Part shown: positions 7,442-14,852 of the stretch, one piece after another
How the letters are laid out: each line of letters begins with the position of its first letter
Numbering within the stretch: the stretch's first letter is position 1
NCBI GenBank assembly: GCA_002496845.1
Contig: DALQ01000043.1
Coordinates: 1 to 28,590 of the forward strand
Reading direction: 5' to 3'
Source: Euryarchaeota archaeon UBA495
GTDB taxonomy: Archaea > Thermoplasmatota > Poseidoniia > Poseidoniales > Poseidoniaceae
DNA length: 28,590 nt
Made by a program: the position numbers and the translations under genes
Notes under the pieces: generated by a model
The model's input: the letters and a program-made list of their open reading frames with translations, nothing else
Told to the model about the DNA's origin: nothing
Database searches by the model: none

Positions 7442-8230
7442 TCATCCAAACATCCAGGCTTGGCCGTTCCAAGACCACCCCTCGCCGTCCTTCGCCAGAT
7501 GGACGTTTTTCGGCATGTCCGGAAGCGGCACTGACATCACTTCTGCGCCAGCAACGTCGTCGTCCACGAAGGTGTGCGTGATCACGAAGTGGACCTCAGG
7601 ATGACGGGTGGCGAGCGCCACAATGTCCTTTGGCGTGTGATGGTGGTCCGTGTCCACCCAGTCCGGGACGCCCATCTCGACCACCGTCAAGGACACACGC
7701 CCAATTTCAGCCTCCAGCGATGCACAAGGTCCGCTGTCTCCGCTGTGAAGCCACGATGCGCCGTCCTCGTGGTTGAACCGGTAACCGTGTGGGTCAACGG
7801 CGTCGTCGTGATGCACTTCGAAGCGCGACCAAGACCATCCACCTTCGAGCGTCCCTTCGCTGGCTTCGACGACCTCGACCGTGTCGAGAAAGCCGTCAAG
7901 GCTGCCCGGGTACGCCAAACCGCACAGAAGCTGAATCCGTTCGAACGCCCCTGGTGCGCACACGATGCGGAGGGGGCGGGCGCCTTCGCGGTCGGAGATG
8001 TACTTCCGCTCCAGCAACAAGAAGGGCAGACCAAACACGTGATCACCGTGCAAGTGGGTGATCAAAATGGTGCGGAGATCTGCAGGAGAGCGGCCCGCAC
8101 GCCGGAGGGCGATGAGGGCCGTTGGGGACGCGTCAATGAGGTGCTGACCGTCCAAGAGCGCCATTGAGTGGAGCCTTCCACGTGGAAGGAACGCGTTCCC
8201 TGTCCCCAACAGGTCCACGCGAGGGGCCAT
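7442..8230 (-). CDS. RNase Z-like metallo-beta-lactamase hydrolase
   Basis: The product has 262 residues. The N-terminus VDLLGTGNAFLPRGRLHS and the zinc motif THLHGDHVFGLP (H59, H61, D63, H64) are typical of tRNase Z-type proteins. Further metal ligands are likely in HSGDSGPC (Asp) and in VITHTFVDD (His). Family members cut the 3' trailer of tRNA precursors, while close relatives hydrolyse other esters. The C-terminal half lacks some RNase Z landmarks and ends with a short Trp-rich tail, so the substrate is not certain. The start is the first ATG with a normal N-terminal strand. The CysJ-like gene diverges from it across about 115 bases. Confidence 0.8.
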   Translation of the reverse strand: MAPRVDLLGTGNAFLPRGRLHSMALLDGQHLIDASPTALIALRRAGRSPADLRTILITHLHGDHVFGLPFLLLERKYISDREGARPLRIVCAPGAFERIQLLCGLAYPGSLDGFLDTVEVVEASEGTLEGGWSWSRFEVHHDDAVDPHGYRFNHEDGASWLHSGDSGPCASLEAEIGRVSLTVVEMGVPDWVDTDHHHTPKDIVALATRHPEVHFVITHTFVDDDVAGAEVMSVPLPDMPKNVHLAKDGEGWSWNGQAWMFG

Positions 8231-8345
8231 GCGTCAGCCAAAGCGGAAGGCCACATGGACCCATCGGCGAGGTCAACAGCGGCGTTTGACAAGGATGATA
8301 AGGACCCTTTCAGAGGCACGCCTGACGCTTGCGTCGGTGAGTCAG

Positions 8346-9572
8346 ATGGGCGAAAATTGGTCGCTGAAGAACCCCTACCCGTCCAAAATCGTGGACAACT
8401 ACATCCTCAACGGTGAAGGGTCGCGCAAGGAAACGCGCCACATCGCGTTCGACCTTGGCGACTCGGGCATGACCTACAAGGTCGGCGACGCCCTTGGCGT
8501 CATCCCAGAAAATCCACCCTTCATCGTCGACGAGATGATCGAACTGCAGGGCTGGGACCCCGAACACCCGGTGACCACCCACGCCGGCGAGCGCACCCTG
8601 CGTGACGCCCTGAAGAAGGACCTGGAAATTCACATGGCGAGTTCGAACTTCGTGTCGGACCTCATGGGGCGCGTCAAGCCCAGCGGCCTCCGCGTGAGTT
8701 TGTCCTTCGTTCAGCGTGAACGGTCTGGCGCCGAACCATCAACCCTCGCGGCAGGAAAACCCCGAGAAGATGCACGGTCCCGCGTGGAGAGCATCAACGC
8801 CTCCCCCGAAGCCGTGGCCGACTACCTCTGGACGCGTGACTACGTCGACATCATGCGAGAATTCAACCTCAGGTACACGCCTGAAGAATTCCTCGACCTC
8901 GCGGGGAAAGTCAAGCCTCGCCTCTACAGCATCTCGTCCTCGCCCGACGCCCATCCTGGGTTGGTCGAACTCACGGTGGGCATCGTCCGCTTCGAGTACC
9001 ACGGTCGTAAGCGTGGTGGACTGTGCACCCTGTACATGGCGGACGAAATCGACACCAGCGGCGCTCCAATCAACGTCTTCATGTCCCCCACCAAGAGCTT
9101 CGTGCTCCCCGAGGACGGCGACGTTGACATCATCATGGTCGGACCAGGAACAGGCATCGCCCCGTTCCGCGCCTTCATGGAACAACGTGTGTACGACAAG
9201 TCGAAGGGCCGAAACTGGCTCTTCTTTGGCGACCAATCCCAACACACCGAGTACTACTACAAGGAAGAAATCGAGAGCTGGATGGACAGCGGGGACCTCT
9301 ACAAGTTCACCACGGCGTGGTCCCGTGACCAAGAAGAGAAGATCTACGTCCAGCACCGCTTGAAGGAGCACGGTGCAGAAGTGTGGGAGTGGTTCGACAA
9401 GGGCGCCTACTTCTACATCTGCGGCGACAAATCGCGCATGGCCAAGGACGTTCACCGCGCCCTCATCGAAATCGCCATGGAACACGGCGGCATGTCAGAA
9501 GCAGACGCCACCCACTTCATCGAGAAGACGATGATGAAGGAAGAGAAGCGCTACCTTCGTGACGTCTACTGA
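8346..9572 (+). CDS. CysJ-like FAD/NADPH oxidoreductase without flavodoxin domain
   Basis: The product has 408 residues. It matches the C-terminal half of sulfite reductase flavoprotein/cytochrome P450 reductase: an FAD-binding barrel with a helical insert (residues 12-200, including VGDALGVIPENPP at 46-58 and the FAD motif RLYSISSSP at 192-200), then the NADPH domain (GPGTGIAPFRAFMEQR at 266-281, a LFFGDQ segment, CGD...MAKDVHRAL and the terminal DVY). The N-terminal FMN flavodoxin domain is absent, so it must pass electrons directly or through a separate carrier. Its partner is not visible next door. The nearby BoxB-like oxygenase needs a reductase, so pairing is a hypothesis. The start at 8346 has GGTGA five bases upstream. 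Longer in-frame starts add unrelated basic residues. Confidence 0.85.
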   Translation: MGENWSLKNPYPSKIVDNYILNGEGSRKETRHIAFDLGDSGMTYKVGDALGVIPENPPFIVDEMIELQGWDPEHPVTTHAGERTLRDALKKDLEIHMASSNFVSDLMGRVKPSGLRVSLSFVQRERSGAEPSTLAAGKPREDARSRVESINASPEAVADYLWTRDYVDIMREFNLRYTPEEFLDLAGKVKPRLYSISSSPDAHPGLVELTVGIVRFEYHGRKRGGLCTLYMADEIDTSGAPINVFMSPTKSFVLPEDGDVDIIMVGPGTGIAPFRAFMEQRVYDKSKGRNWLFFGDQSQHTEYYYKEEIESWMDSGDLYKFTTAWSRDQEEKIYVQHRLKEHGAEVWEWFDKGAYFYICGDKSRMAKDVHRALIEIAMEHGGMSEADATHFIEKTMMKEEKRYLRDVY

Positions 9573-10036
9573 TCGTCCCCTGGGACCGGTCGAACCATCA
9601 CGTGAATGCCCTGAGATTGGGCTCTCTCCACCATTCGATGGGTCCACACGGACTTTGGCCCCGGGCACGCCAACACGTGCGTAGCGTACTGCAGCAAGGT
9701 GTCCACCAATTCAGGCGCGGCCGCCGAACGCCCTGCATCCTCGACGCCCGGCCGAGGGGCGCCCCAGGCTTCCTCGAAGGCTACGAACTGGATGTTGTGG
9801 TTGCTCGCCCATCGTTCAGCCAACGCGTCAATGCCCGAGGCTCCACCGCAGATGATCGCGTCGGGCCAGCAATGGTACTCAATCCACGTCTCAAGTTCGG
9901 ACTCCAGCCAACCGTAATCGTAGAACCTGCTGTCCCCACAGATGATCAGGTTGGTGACCACACCGTCGTTGTTCAAGTCCTTTCCAACGATTCTCTCGGC
10001 CCTCGCCCGGCCTTTGCCCAACCCGTCCCTGCTCAT
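9566..10036 (-). CDS. SLOG-fold DUF2493-family protein
   Basis: The product has 156 residues. A Rossmann-like SLOG domain starts at about 28 (TNLIICGDSRFYDY), continues with the nucleotide-binding CGGASGIDALAERWA at 63-77 and VAFEEAW, and ends with a conserved W-x-HRMVERAQ helix. Families with this fold bind nucleotides or nucleotide-derived ligands, and DUF2493 members are often found in phage and defence-related contexts, but no reaction is established that I can cite. The 27 residues before the domain are basic. The start at 10036 is the first ATG before the domain. The 3' end overlaps the convergent reductase gene by seven bases and the 5' end diverges from the biotin carboxylase. Confidence 0.75.
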   Translation of the reverse strand: MSRDGLGKGRARAERIVGKDLNNDGVVTNLIICGDSRFYDYGWLESELETWIEYHCWPDAIICGGASGIDALAERWASNHNIQFVAFEEAWGAPRPGVEDAGRSAAAPELVDTLLQYATHVLACPGPKSVWTHRMVERAQSQGIHVMVRPVPGDDQ

Positions 10037-10135
10037 GAGCACCCATCTGCGTCGGTCCGTATCGCTCTTTCGGTCCTGTGTTTCATACGGTTGAGGACCG
10101 AGGGCATCATAGACGGTATGTTCCTCCGATTGGGC

Positions 10136-11476
10136 ATGGCCTTCAAGCGGGTGCTGATTGCAAACCGTGGCGAGATTGCGCTGCGCATCCTCCGAACCCT
10201 CCGTGACCTCGGCATCGAAGCCGCGATCATTCACGGCCGTGAGGACCGCCTGTCCCTTCCTGTCCGTCTCGCAGACGTGGCATTGGAAATCGTCAGGACG
10301 AACCCCTTGGACAGCTACCTCGACATCGAAGCCGTGGTCCAAGCGGCCAAGGACTTGGAGTGCGATGCCGTTCACCCAGGCTACGGATTCTTGGCTGAAA
10401 ACGCCGCCTTCGTCCATCGTTTGGAAGAGGAAGGCATCACGTTCATCGGCCCCGCAGCCGAGGTCATCACCCTCCTTGGCGACAAAATCGAGGCACGCGC
10501 TGCCATGGAAGCCGCCGGCTTGCCCACCGCCAAGGGGAGCAGCGAACCCATCAGCGAAGCCAGCGTGGCCGCAGCCCTTGCCGAAGACATTGGCTATCCG
10601 GTCATCATCAAGGCCGCCGCAGGCGGTGGCGGCATCGGCATGCAGATCGTCAACGCCGCGGACGAATTCGAAGGAGCCCTCCGGCTGTGTCAAAGCCGAG
10701 CAAAATCAGCCTTCGGCGACGACCGTGTGTTTGTTGAGAAGTACATCCAAGGAGCTCAACACGTTGAATTCCAAGTCTTGGCCGACGGCAAGAAAGCCAT
10801 CCACTTCGGTGAACGTTTCTGTTCGATTCAACGCCGGCACCAGAAACTGGTCGAGGAAGGCCCATGGCTGACCGACGAAAAGCGGACGGAAATCGGCGCG
10901 CTGGTCTGCGCTGGTGCTGAATCGGTCGGCTACAAGGGCTTGGCCACCTTCGAGTTCCTCCGTGACGCCAACGGCGACTTCTATTTCCTTGAGGTCAACC
11001 CACGTGTCCAGGTGGAGCACACCGTCACGGAACTCATCACCGGCTACAACCTCGTTGAACTTGGCATCCGCGTCGCTCAGGGCGAGGACCTTCCGGTGGC
11101 GCAAGAGGACATCACCTGGCGAGGCCACGCCATTCAGTGCCGCCTCAACGCCGAGGACCCGAAGCAATTCATCCCCTCGCCAGGCCGGCTGTGGGACTGC
11201 CATTTCCCCTCAGGGTTTGGCATCCGTTGCGACACCCATGCGCACCCGGGCTACGAAATGCCGGGCTGCTTCGACTCCTTGCTGGCCAAACTCCTGACGT
11301 GGGGCCATGACCGTGACGACGCCGTGCGTCGCATGCGAACGGCCCTTGATGAAACGGTCATCACGGGCGTTGAGCACCTGATCCCGCTGCACCGCCGAAT
11401 CATGGACGAGGAGGATTTCATGGCACGTGACATCACGATCCGTTACATCGAGGAGCACCCAGACCTGTTGGGCTGA
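10136..11476 (+). CDS. biotin carboxylase subunit
   Basis: The product has 446 residues, the normal length for a stand-alone biotin carboxylase. It carboxylates the biotin of a carrier protein with ATP and bicarbonate. Visible features are the start FKRVLIANRGEIALRI, HPGYGFLAEN at 80-89, the ATP-grasp lysine K159, the glycine loop GGGGIGM at 163-169, CSIQRRHQKLVEE at 229-241, and the metal/bicarbonate site EVNPRVQVEH at 286-295. It has no carrier or carboxyltransferase domain and none is encoded in the window, so the acceptor (acetyl-, propionyl-CoA, pyruvate) cannot be told. The ATG at 10136 gives the usual N-terminus. One six codons earlier (10118) is possible. It diverges from the SLOG gene and is followed by the Bat-like regulator. 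Confidence 0.9.
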   Translation: MAFKRVLIANRGEIALRILRTLRDLGIEAAIIHGREDRLSLPVRLADVALEIVRTNPLDSYLDIEAVVQAAKDLECDAVHPGYGFLAENAAFVHRLEEEGITFIGPAAEVITLLGDKIEARAAMEAAGLPTAKGSSEPISEASVAAALAEDIGYPVIIKAAAGGGGIGMQIVNAADEFEGALRLCQSRAKSAFGDDRVFVEKYIQGAQHVEFQVLADGKKAIHFGERFCSIQRRHQKLVEEGPWLTDEKRTEIGALVCAGAESVGYKGLATFEFLRDANGDFYFLEVNPRVQVEHTVTELITGYNLVELGIRVAQGEDLPVAQEDITWRGHAIQCRLNAEDPKQFIPSPGRLWDCHFPSGFGIRCDTHAHPGYEMPGCFDSLLAKLLTWGHDRDDAVRRMRTALDETVITGVEHLIPLHRRIMDEEDFMARDITIRYIEEHPDLLG

Positions 11477-11502
11477 CGTGGTGGACGCAACGGCAGCCTT
11501 AA

Positions 11503-11516
11503 CCGAACATGTTCGG
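11503..11516. promoter_or_regulatory. palindromic operator-like site, copy 1 (CCGAACATGTTCGG)
   Basis: This is a perfect 14-base palindrome with the core GAACATGTTC. It lies between a weak TATA-like CTTAAC (11498-11503) and the ATG at 11527 of the Bat-like regulator, i.e. from -24 to -11 of the start codon. A protein bound here would block initiation. The same 10-base core occurs twice more upstream of boxB. Confidence 0.7.
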
Positions 11517-11526
11517 CTTACGAGGC

Positions 11527-12150
11527 ATGGGCACGCACCGGCTTCGCATCGAGGTTCGGCTTCCGGACGGCCACTGGGCCGGTGACGTGACGCGGGCCAA
11601 CCCGACCGAATTGCTCCGCATCGAGAAGCACATGCCGTTGGCCCGCGGGCGGGGCACGGCACGGATTTCAGGCAGCCCCGCGCTGTACGCGTCCATTGAC
11701 GGCCACCCCAAGATCGAAGCCTTGCGCGATTTGGAACAACGCCAGCCTTCCGTGGACATCAGCGCCGGTGGAGGTGGCTTTCTTCGACCGCTCATTGACG
11801 TGGGCGTGATCCCAAACACACCGTTCGAGGTGCGGGACGGCTGGGTGGAGTGGACCATTGAATGCACCCAGGTCAAGGCGAGGAACCTGATCCAACGCTT
11901 CCGAGAGGACGGTTTGCCGCACCGCTTGCTCTCGACACGAAGCAGCAGCACGGAATTGCTCACCCCAAAACAGCGGCAGGTGTTCGAGCTCGCGCTTCGC
12001 GAGGGCTACTACGACGTCCCACGTCGCACCAGCATCACGGAGATGGCCCGCTTGCTTGGGGTGGCGAAGTCCACGCTCTCGGCCCAAATGCATCGCATGG
12101 AATCGGCCGTGATGCGCACGTACGCAGAGGACATTCGAAAGACGCGTTGA
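11527..12150 (+). CDS. Bat-like transcription regulator with C-terminal HTH_10 domain
   Basis: The product has 207 residues. Residues 1-135 form an alpha/beta sensor part with no recognised ligand motif. Residues about 145-198 are the HTH_10 domain of the bacterio-opsin activator family: LTPKQRQVFELALREGYYDVP at the start, then TSITEMARLLGVAKSTLSAQMHRME as the helix-turn-helix. Such proteins act as archaeal transcription factors, often activators. The ATG at 11527 is preferred to the upstream ATG at 11509, which lies in the middle of the palindrome 11503-11516, and a TATA-like sequence about 26 bases before 11527 suggests a leaderless transcript. It ends 68 bases before boxB. Tandem copies of the same palindrome in that gap point to boxB as its target. 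The sensed molecule is unknown. Confidence 0.85.
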   Translation: MGTHRLRIEVRLPDGHWAGDVTRANPTELLRIEKHMPLARGRGTARISGSPALYASIDGHPKIEALRDLEQRQPSVDISAGGGGFLRPLIDVGVIPNTPFEVRDGWVEWTIECTQVKARNLIQRFREDGLPHRLLSTRSSSTELLTPKQRQVFELALREGYYDVPRRTSITEMARLLGVAKSTLSAQMHRMESAVMRTYAEDIRKTR

Positions 12151-12157
12151 ATCGACC

Positions 12158-12167
12158 GAACATGTTC
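12158..12167. promoter_or_regulatory. palindromic operator-like site, copy 2 (GAACATGTTC)
   Basis: This perfect 10-base palindrome has the same core as 11506-11515, in the gap between the regulator's stop and boxB. Its centre is 14 bases from that of copy 3. Confidence 0.7.
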
Positions 12168-12169
12168 AC

Positions 12170-12183
12170 GCGAACATGTTCGC
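12170..12183. promoter_or_regulatory. palindromic operator-like site, copy 3 (GCGAACATGTTCGC)
   Basis: This perfect 14-base palindrome shares the GAACATGTTC core. Copies 2 and 3 lie at about -61 to -36 relative to the boxB ATG at 12219, a position compatible with activator binding upstream of the basal promoter. The TATA box of boxB itself is not obvious. Confidence 0.7.
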
Positions 12184-12218
12184 CATGGACCCAAGGGTGG
12201 CCACCTCCTCCGGATATC

Positions 12219-13382
12219 ATGGACAACCTGCCTGAAACGTGGGACGACTGGATTGCGAACTTCGAACAATGGCAAGACCGCGTGGGTTTCGAACGCGCAT
12301 GGCTTGGCGACTTCAACCTCGACGTGAGGTTCGATTGGGACCGTGCTGGCGACGTCATCGAGTTCGGTGACTTGGCCGGTCGACCAAAGTGGGAACGGGC
12401 CATGCAAGTACCCCAACAAAACATGCGTGACGCCATGATCACCATGATCACCGTACAGGGCGACACCGAATTCGCCTCTGTGGAGCAACAACGCCACCTT
12501 CTGGCCAGCGCACCAACAGAATACGACCGGTATGCTGCAGCCCGAATCATGGCTGAAGAACAGCGCCACGGGTGGCAGATGGCTTATCTCTTGATGACCT
12601 ACTTCGGACAACAAGGACGCCGTGAGGCACAGAAGCTCCTCGAACGGAACGGCCAGGAAGGCGACCGCCTCCTCGGCGCTTTCAACCGGCCAATGAAGCA
12701 CTGGTTGGACTTCTTCTGCTACACGATGTTCGTTGACCGAGACGGCAAATTCCAACTCGGCATGTTGTCCACGTCCGGGTTCAAGCCGCTGGCCGCTTCG
12801 ATGGGCCCAATGCTGAAGGAAGAGTCCTTCCACCTCGGCACTGGGTCCAACGGACTGCGTCGCATCATCACCGCTGGCGTTGTGCCATTGGACATGCTCC
12901 AGCGTTACATCAACAAGTGGGTCTCCACCGCGCACGATCTCTTCGGCGTCGACGAATCCTCCTCCGCAGAATGGGCGTACGTCTGGGGCATCAAGGGCCG
13001 CTGGGACGAGCGCAAGAAGCAGGAAGAGGGCGTGGCCCTCGACCGCGACCACCTCAACGAAGAGGCCCGCGGCCACTACCACCAGGAAATCGTCAACGCA
13101 GTCAACGCTCTGAGTGGCTACCTCCCTGAAGGTGCCACGGCCCTGTACGTTCCCCACGAGAACTTCAATCGCGACATTGGTGCGTTCGCTAAGGGCCGGT
13201 ACACGGTCGAAGGCGCGCTCTTCGAAGGCGACGACGCTGCATGGGAGGCCTACCTCCACGCCGCCCTTCCAACCCCCGAAGACGAAGCCGCATTGCCAGC
13301 CATCTTCGAACAGCAATGGATCTCCGAAAAGCCCCTCACCGCACGCCAGCGTGCGACGGGCATCGGCGCGATTTCTGCTTGA
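12219..13382 (+). CDS. boxB: BoxB-family diiron aryl-CoA oxygenase (benzoyl-CoA epoxidase-like)
   Basis: The product has 387 residues. BoxB inserts oxygen into the ring of benzoyl-CoA to give the 2,3-epoxide, using a diiron site fed by a reductase. The match is specific: VQGDTEFASVEQQRHL (79-94), EEQRHGWQMAYLL (113-125), FVDRDGKFQL (171-180), KEESFHLGTG (200-209), and a later VPHENFNRDIGAFA corresponding to the C-terminal part of BoxB. Likely iron ligands are E89, the pair E114-x-x-H117, D173, and E202-x-x-H205. It is shorter than bacterial BoxB (about 470 residues), mainly at the N-terminus and in one internal region, so the substrate may differ. The ATG at 12219 lacks a clear Shine-Dalgarno site. 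The in-frame ATG at 12162 lies inside an operator palindrome. It is the first gene of a four-gene operon. Confidence 0.88.
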   Translation: MDNLPETWDDWIANFEQWQDRVGFERAWLGDFNLDVRFDWDRAGDVIEFGDLAGRPKWERAMQVPQQNMRDAMITMITVQGDTEFASVEQQRHLLASAPTEYDRYAAARIMAEEQRHGWQMAYLLMTYFGQQGRREAQKLLERNGQEGDRLLGAFNRPMKHWLDFFCYTMFVDRDGKFQLGMLSTSGFKPLAASMGPMLKEESFHLGTGSNGLRRIITAGVVPLDMLQRYINKWVSTAHDLFGVDESSSAEWAYVWGIKGRWDERKKQEEGVALDRDHLNEEARGHYHQEIVNAVNALSGYLPEGATALYVPHENFNRDIGAFAKGRYTVEGALFEGDDAAWEAYLHAALPTPEDEAALPAIFEQQWISEKPLTARQRATGIGAISA

Positions 13383-13392
13383 GTCTTAAACC

Positions 13393-13397
13393 GGAGG
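13393..13397 (+). promoter_or_regulatory. strong Shine-Dalgarno site deciding the start at 13405
   Basis: GGAGG lies seven bases before the ATG at 13405, in the 22-base gap after boxB. It confirms the start and indicates that the gene is translated within the boxB transcript. Confidence 0.7.
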
Positions 13398-13404
13398 AAT
13401 CACG

Positions 13405-13941
13405 ATGATTCCAGTTGAGCTCTACGGCGTGAACGCCGAACGCTGCGAACGACTGTACGACGAATTGCCTTCGCTCGTCCGGGGCATGGAAGACGACGAC
13501 GCCTACGGTGAAGTCCTCTACTCCGCCAAGGAGAACAACATCCTCGAGACGGTCGAACGTGCTGACGCATGGGCCAATGAACAGCCCTTCGCATGGCCGG
13601 ATGACGTGGCCATGGAAGTCGAAATGGCCCTCCGCAGCGCCCGCTATCCCGATGTCGGATTGTTCGAGCAACTGATGACGCTTGATGGCGTGGATGCCGA
13701 GCGGGTATCGCGCTGGGCACATTTTGTCGGACGGGTCTACCCGATCTACAGTGCAGAAGCATGCGCCGCCTTGGAGGCCATGAACCTCCCCACACCATTC
13801 ATACCCGACGACATTGCCTCATACGGCGTGTATGTCTCCCGCATTGAGGGGCTGAAAAAGCACGCCCCGGCCGCCGGACTGCCGGAGATTGGGCTTCCAA
13901 GGGCCCGCGTGCTCCAGCTGGGCTTGGAGCGCTTCGAATGA
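13405..13941 (+). CDS. unknown protein of the boxB operon
   Basis: The product has 178 residues, is acidic, appears mostly helical, and is soluble with no signal peptide or membrane segment. It begins MIPVELYGVNAERCERLYDE. I recognise no family and no iron-sulfur, heme or nucleotide motif. The Glu/Asp/Arg-rich helices and the sequence RWAHFVGRVYPIYSAE are its most distinctive parts. A strong ribosome site follows boxB by a short gap and the stop overlaps the EamA start as ATGA, so it belongs to the same operon. A role as an accessory or structural partner of the oxygenase, or as a small helical CoA-thioester enzyme, can be guessed but is not shown. It is not the missing part of BoxB, whose C-terminal motifs are already present upstream. 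Confidence 0.8.
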   Translation: MIPVELYGVNAERCERLYDELPSLVRGMEDDDAYGEVLYSAKENNILETVERADAWANEQPFAWPDDVAMEVEMALRSARYPDVGLFEQLMTLDGVDAERVSRWAHFVGRVYPIYSAEACAALEAMNLPTPFIPDDIASYGVYVSRIEGLKKHAPAAGLPEIGLPRARVLQLGLERFE

Positions 13942-14852
13942 ACCACCTCGGTCTGCACGTCAGACTATGGCTCGTGGCTGGATTTTGGGGCGTGGCGTGG
14001 ACGGCCGGACGGGTCATCGCCACTGAGATGGACGATTGGCCGGTCTTTGGCGCATGGCTGCGCTACCTCATCGCCGTGCCTGCCTTCCTTCTTTGGCTCA
14101 GGTGGTCTGAGGGCTGGTTTGTTCCAAGCATGGCGCAATGGAAGCGTCTGTTTTGGATCGGCGCGTGCTCCACCTTCCTCTACCAAGTCCTGTTCATGTA
14201 CGGCATGGGGTGGACAGCAGCCGGCGACGCCTCGTTGATGATCACCCTCAACCCCCTCTTCACGAGCGTCCTTGCTGTCATCGTCCTTGGCCATCCAATG
14301 ACGAAGGAACTTGGCGGGGGATTGTTCCTGGGGCTGTTGGGCATCACCGTCCTCTTCCTGGCCTCGCCAAACGTCGATTTGCCGGCCAACGAACGTTGGC
14401 TTGGAAACGGCTTCATCGCCGCATCGGCCTTGGCATGGGCCGCAGCCACCCTGTTGATTCGTCGTGCGATGGACGTTGAAGAACGTGAAAGGGACGGGCC
14501 CATGAGTCCGCTGCAGATCACCGTCTGGTCTTCCGCGGTTGGTCTGGTGTTCCTCACGCCTTGGTCTGGGTACGAAGTGGCCACCAACGGGTTGCCCGTG
14601 GTGGACGTGGCGAGCCTTGCTTCCATCGTCTTCCTCGCCATGGTGTCCACCGTGCTGGCCTACGTCTGGTTTGCCGAGGGCGTCAAGCGCATTGGACCAA
14701 GCCGGACCTCGACCTACGTCTACCTCGTTCCCGTCTTTGGCATCCTCAGCGGCCACGTGCTCCTCGACGAGCGCCTCGGATGGAGCCTCGCGCTGGCGTT
14801 GCTGCTCATCCTGAGTGGCGTCAGCCTTGCGCAGCGTTCAACGAAGGCCTGA
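13938..14852 (+). CDS. EamA/DMT-family transporter
   Basis: The product has 304 residues with ten hydrophobic helices in two homologous halves, the pattern of the drug/metabolite transporter superfamily. Typical EamA stretches are seen: WGVAWTAGRVIA in helix 1, ALMYG-like FMYGMGWTAAGDASLMI in the first repeat, and in the second repeat a segment ending YLVPVFGILSGHVLLDERL. It would move a small metabolite across the cytoplasmic membrane, with direction and substrate unknown. It overlaps the preceding gene by four bases and the dehydrogenase downstream by one (TGATG). Its place in the boxB operon suggests uptake or export of an aromatic substrate or intermediate. Confidence 0.88.
   Translation: MNHLGLHVRLWLVAGFWGVAWTAGRVIATEMDDWPVFGAWLRYLIAVPAFLLWLRWSEGWFVPSMAQWKRLFWIGACSTFLYQVLFMYGMGWTAAGDASLMITLNPLFTSVLAVIVLGHPMTKELGGGLFLGLLGITVLFLASPNVDLPANERWLGNGFIAASALAWAAATLLIRRAMDVEERERDGPMSPLQITVWSSAVGLVFLTPWSGYEVATNGLPVVDVASLASIVFLAMVSTVLAYVWFAEGVKRIGPSRTSTYVYLVPVFGILSGHVLLDERLGWSLALALLLILSGVSLAQRSTKA

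Noticed and set aside
12162..12218. Earlier in-frame ATG for boxB (12162)
   Set aside because: It lies inside a palindromic operator copy and adds a Pro/Trp-rich stretch not seen in BoxB proteins. The ATG at 12219 is preferred, although no ribosome site marks it.
12009..13316. 435-residue minus-strand frame antisense to boxB
   Set aside because: boxB on the other strand has clear family motifs throughout, and the antisense frame has none.
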